Source of the DNA: Gammaproteobacteria bacterium
Lineage (GTDB): Bacteria > Pseudomonadota > Gammaproteobacteria > Pseudomonadales > Azotimanducaceae
Reading direction: 5' to 3'
Assembly (NCBI GenBank): GCA_030425195.1
Contig: JAUIAV010000011.1
Span: 124,001 to 188,000, forward strand
Length of the DNA stretch: 64,000 nucleotides
Position numbers and translations under genes: made by a program. Position 1 is the first letter of the stretch; the number at the start of each line of letters is the position of its first letter. Below the pieces are notes generated by a model that was given only the letters and a program-made list of their open reading frames with translations, was not told where the DNA came from and made no database searches. Shown here piece by piece: positions 61,957 to 64,000 of this stretch.

Positions 61957-63558
61957 TCAGAAGCGGGACGCGGTGATCCAGACGTCCGAGCGGGCCCAGC
62001 TTTCCTCGAAGTCCGCGTCCACCAGGGCGTCCGCTTTCTCCTGACCGGCCAGCGCCTGCTTCAGCCCGTACAGCGACCAGCCGTTGTGCGGGTGATCTGC
62101 CAGCTCGGCCCGGTACACGGTTTCCGCATCGGCGTATCTGCCGGCTTCGAGCAGCGCGGCCCCCAGCCAGTGCCGGGCGGCAAAGGGCAGGGGTTCCGGC
62201 TCGTCGTAGTCCATCAGGTCCTCGGTTTCCGCGGCTTTCTCGAACGCAGCGATCGCGGCATCGAGCTTGCCGTCCGCCCGGAGAATCTCGCCTTCGAGAA
62301 TGTAGGCGACAGTTCCGATCACCTGACCGGCGGGATGAAAACGGAAGCGTTGATCCGTGGTTTCGGCGAATTCCTCCACGGACTTCTGCAGGGTACGGGC
62401 CCGATCCGCGTCATCGGTGCGCAGGCTGGCATAGCCCTGGGCGAAGTCCCAGAGCGCGGCGGCCACTTCGTCCTCCGGCCGGTCGTCGTTGGCCAGGATT
62501 TCGTCGAAACGCCCGAAGCGGAGGAGGGTGAGCACCTCGTACATGGCGTTGCCGGTGATCTTCCGGTAATCCTTGCCGGCCTGGGTAGCCGGAGCACCCT
62601 GGCCGTCGTATGAGGCTGCAAACAGCAGCATGTGCAGGTTATGCGAGGCGCCGTAGGAAAAACCCTGCGACTCGGAGGCTTTCAGATCCGAATGCCAGGC
62701 TTCGGTATTGGCCTCCACCGACCGGCCCCATAAACCCACCTCGTTCCAGGTGTGGGATGGCATGTGCTGGATGTGGCTGGCGGCCTTGATGGTCTGACCC
62801 AGATACTCGGCGCACGGCAGGCCCCATTCCGGATGCTGGCTGGACTCCGTGGCGTGGATGTAGAGGTGGCAGGCACCCGGGTGCCGGATGTCCTCGTCCA
62901 GCACGCCGAGCAGCACTTCATGCAGACGCTGAAGGTCCGGATCGTTCACGTCCCGGTAACCGCGCCGGTTCTCGAGCATGAACAAAGCCACCGCGTAAAC
63001 CACGGCCACCTGATGATCGTCCGGATACTGTTCATAGACTTTCGCCATCTCCCGGGCAAAGGCTTCGTCGACAGGGCGGCGATCATCCGGGTCGTAGTCC
63101 GCTGGATATCGGACCACGGCGGCTCTGATCAGGGCCTGTTCCATTTCGGAGGCATGTCCGCCGGCCAGCTCTGCGGCCCGCGTGATGGCGGCGTGGGCGT
63201 AGGGTGCGTTTTCCGCGGTCATGCCGCCGTTCAGAAAAGATCCGAGTGAGAACGCCTCGCCCCAGTAGCACATGGCGCACTCCGGGTCGGCCCGGCGGGC
63301 GGTGGCCATTGAGCGGGCTGCCTCGTTCATGTTGTAGGCCCAGCGGAGCTGCATACCCTGATCGAACAGGGCCTGAGCATCGTCGCTGTCGGTAGTGATC
63401 GACCAGTTGTGATCGCCGAGCGCCTGAGGGATCAGCTCGATGGACGGCAGCACGTCTTCGCCGGCGGGTTCCGCCGCCTGACTGGCCGTGGTGCAGGCGG
63501 CGATCGCCATCGTGAGTGCGAGCCACAGAATCGGGCGTGCCTGTGTGGATCCGGGCAT
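61957..63558 (-). CDS. TPR-repeat lipoprotein
   Basis: A 533-residue exported protein, start ATG 63558 after GAGGGGACAG. The N-terminus has a lipobox-like AIAACTTA. TPR-like helix pairs occur in the first third (AQALFDQGMQLRWAYNMNEA, ATARRADPECAMCYWGEA) and last third (LDAAIAAFEKAAETE, WLGAALLEAGRYADAETVY). A CAMC motif and a later LYIHATESSQHPEWG with HMPSHTWNEVG are conserved in this uncharacterised family; their His residues suggest a metal site. It is 15 bases upstream of the selenoprotein gene, so a joint envelope redox role is possible. Confidence 0.75.
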   Translation of the reverse strand: MPGSTQARPILWLALTMAIAACTTASQAAEPAGEDVLPSIELIPQALGDHNWSITTDSDDAQALFDQGMQLRWAYNMNEAARSMATARRADPECAMCYWGEAFSLGSFLNGGMTAENAPYAHAAITRAAELAGGHASEMEQALIRAAVVRYPADYDPDDRRPVDEAFAREMAKVYEQYPDDHQVAVVYAVALFMLENRRGYRDVNDPDLQRLHEVLLGVLDEDIRHPGACHLYIHATESSQHPEWGLPCAEYLGQTIKAASHIQHMPSHTWNEVGLWGRSVEANTEAWHSDLKASESQGFSYGASHNLHMLLFAASYDGQGAPATQAGKDYRKITGNAMYEVLTLLRFGRFDEILANDDRPEDEVAAALWDFAQGYASLRTDDADRARTLQKSVEEFAETTDQRFRFHPAGQVIGTVAYILEGEILRADGKLDAAIAAFEKAAETEDLMDYDEPEPLPFAARHWLGAALLEAGRYADAETVYRAELADHPHNGWSLYGLKQALAGQEKADALVDADFEESWARSDVWITASRF

Positions 63559-63681
63559 TTCTGTCCCCTCGGGTCGAAAGCCTCTGAAGCTAACGTCTGA
63601 ACCACTGTGGCGCAACTCGATGCGATGGCAGGATTACGGGCAGTTCCGGCTAGGTCATCGCACTTCTTCAGGCGTAGTCAC

Positions 63682-64000
63682 CTACGGCCTGCATAGAGCC
63701 CTCGCCATGGCTCCCACGTGCCGGTGATCGGTGCCGCAACAGCCGCCGATCACGTTGAGGGTCGGGATGACCGACTTCAGCACGGCGTACTGATCTCCGA
63801 GCTCTGCCGGATTGCCGTCATCCAGATCCTCCGCCTCGTCCAGCTCCGCATGGCTGCGGCAGGAGGCGTTGGCCCGTACTCCGCGGATCCGGCCGATCCA
63901 GTCCGTATCCCCATCCAGCACGTGCTGAAAATGGGTCGGATGCGCGCAGTTGATCATGAAGTAGATGGGCGCGCTGTCGGTCGCTTCGTCCACCGCCCGA
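63682..64000 (-). CDS. Homocysteine S-methyltransferase-like protein, N-terminus outside window
   Basis: The last 106 or so codons of a gene running in from beyond the window. The terminal NVIGGCCGTDHRHV motif provides the paired zinc-binding cysteines of homocysteine S-methyltransferases (MmuM/BHMT family), and INCAHPTHF earlier supplies the third. It would move a methyl group to homocysteine; plant and E. coli relatives also methylate selenocysteine or selenohomocysteine, which is interesting beside a predicted selenoprotein. It reads in the same direction as the TPR and selenoprotein genes; 123 bases separate it from the TPR start. Confidence 0.85.
   Translation of the reverse strand, partial: RAVDEATDSAPIYFMINCAHPTHFQHVLDGDTDWIGRIRGVRANASCRSHAELDEAEDLDDGNPAELGDQYAVLKSVIPTLNVIGGCCGTDHRHVGAMARALCRP

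Overview
This 64 kb window has the look of a chromosomal segment from a high-GC, aerobic, lipid- and terpenoid/steroid-degrading gammaproteobacterium, probably marine. That placement is inferred from gene content and style: many CoA-ester enzymes, a P450, a Baeyer-Villiger monooxygenase, PhyH dioxygenases and a YhaJ/YqjF/YqjG-like module. No ribosomal or other phylogenetic marker is present.

Layout. 1-12.9 kb holds transporters (MFS, UMF1-type MFS), a type-B carboxylesterase, a quinone-stress module (YqjG-like glutathionyl-hydroquinone reductase, DoxX protein and divergent YhaJ-like LysR), a nitroreductase, a hotdog protein, a quinone-oxidoreductase-like MDR, a GST and a frameshifted acyl-CoA-dehydrogenase-like gene. 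13-26 kb is a catabolic block: P450, a shikimate dehydrogenase relic, an aldo/keto reductase, a BVMO with its own TetR, two carboxyltransferases, two atypical crotonases, a VOC protein and an acyl-CoA synthetase. 26-36.4 kb is mostly envelope/secreted: a c-heme/streptogramin-lyase-like propeller and a three-gene operon encoding a Cys-tailed propeller-like protein, an 1,798-residue PPC/VWA protein and a transglutaminase-like protein. 36.5-50.3 kb has a membrane serine hydrolase, two PhyH-family dioxygenases, a bactofilin pair, twin CHRD-like secreted proteins and a tandem DUF1254/DUF1214 lipoprotein. 50.4-55.4 kb is a same-strand catabolic row: enoyl-CoA hydratase, alpha-methylacyl-CoA racemase and two amidohydrolases.

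55.5-60.0 kb is a visibly AT-richer island inserted downstream of a tRNA-Pro(GGG) gene. Degenerate copies of the tRNA 3' end mark its far side. It carries a CmcJ/NvfI-like oxidoreductase, an NTF2-like protein, a TetR regulator, a ferric-reductase-like membrane protein and a metallo-beta-lactamase-fold lipoprotein. Two matching palindromic operators lie in front of its two operons, so it appears to be a self-contained regulated cassette.

60.0-64 kb has an RNase Z-like gene, a gene interrupted by an in-frame TGA that I read as a selenoprotein (GrdB-like family, UxxC motif, with a hairpin fitting a bacterial SECIS just after the TGA), a TPR lipoprotein and the 3' end of a homocysteine S-methyltransferase.

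The three most notable items are the hidden selenoprotein at 61093-61941, the tRNA-Pro island with a two-operator TetR regulon, and the 27-36.4 kb PPC/VWA secreted operon.
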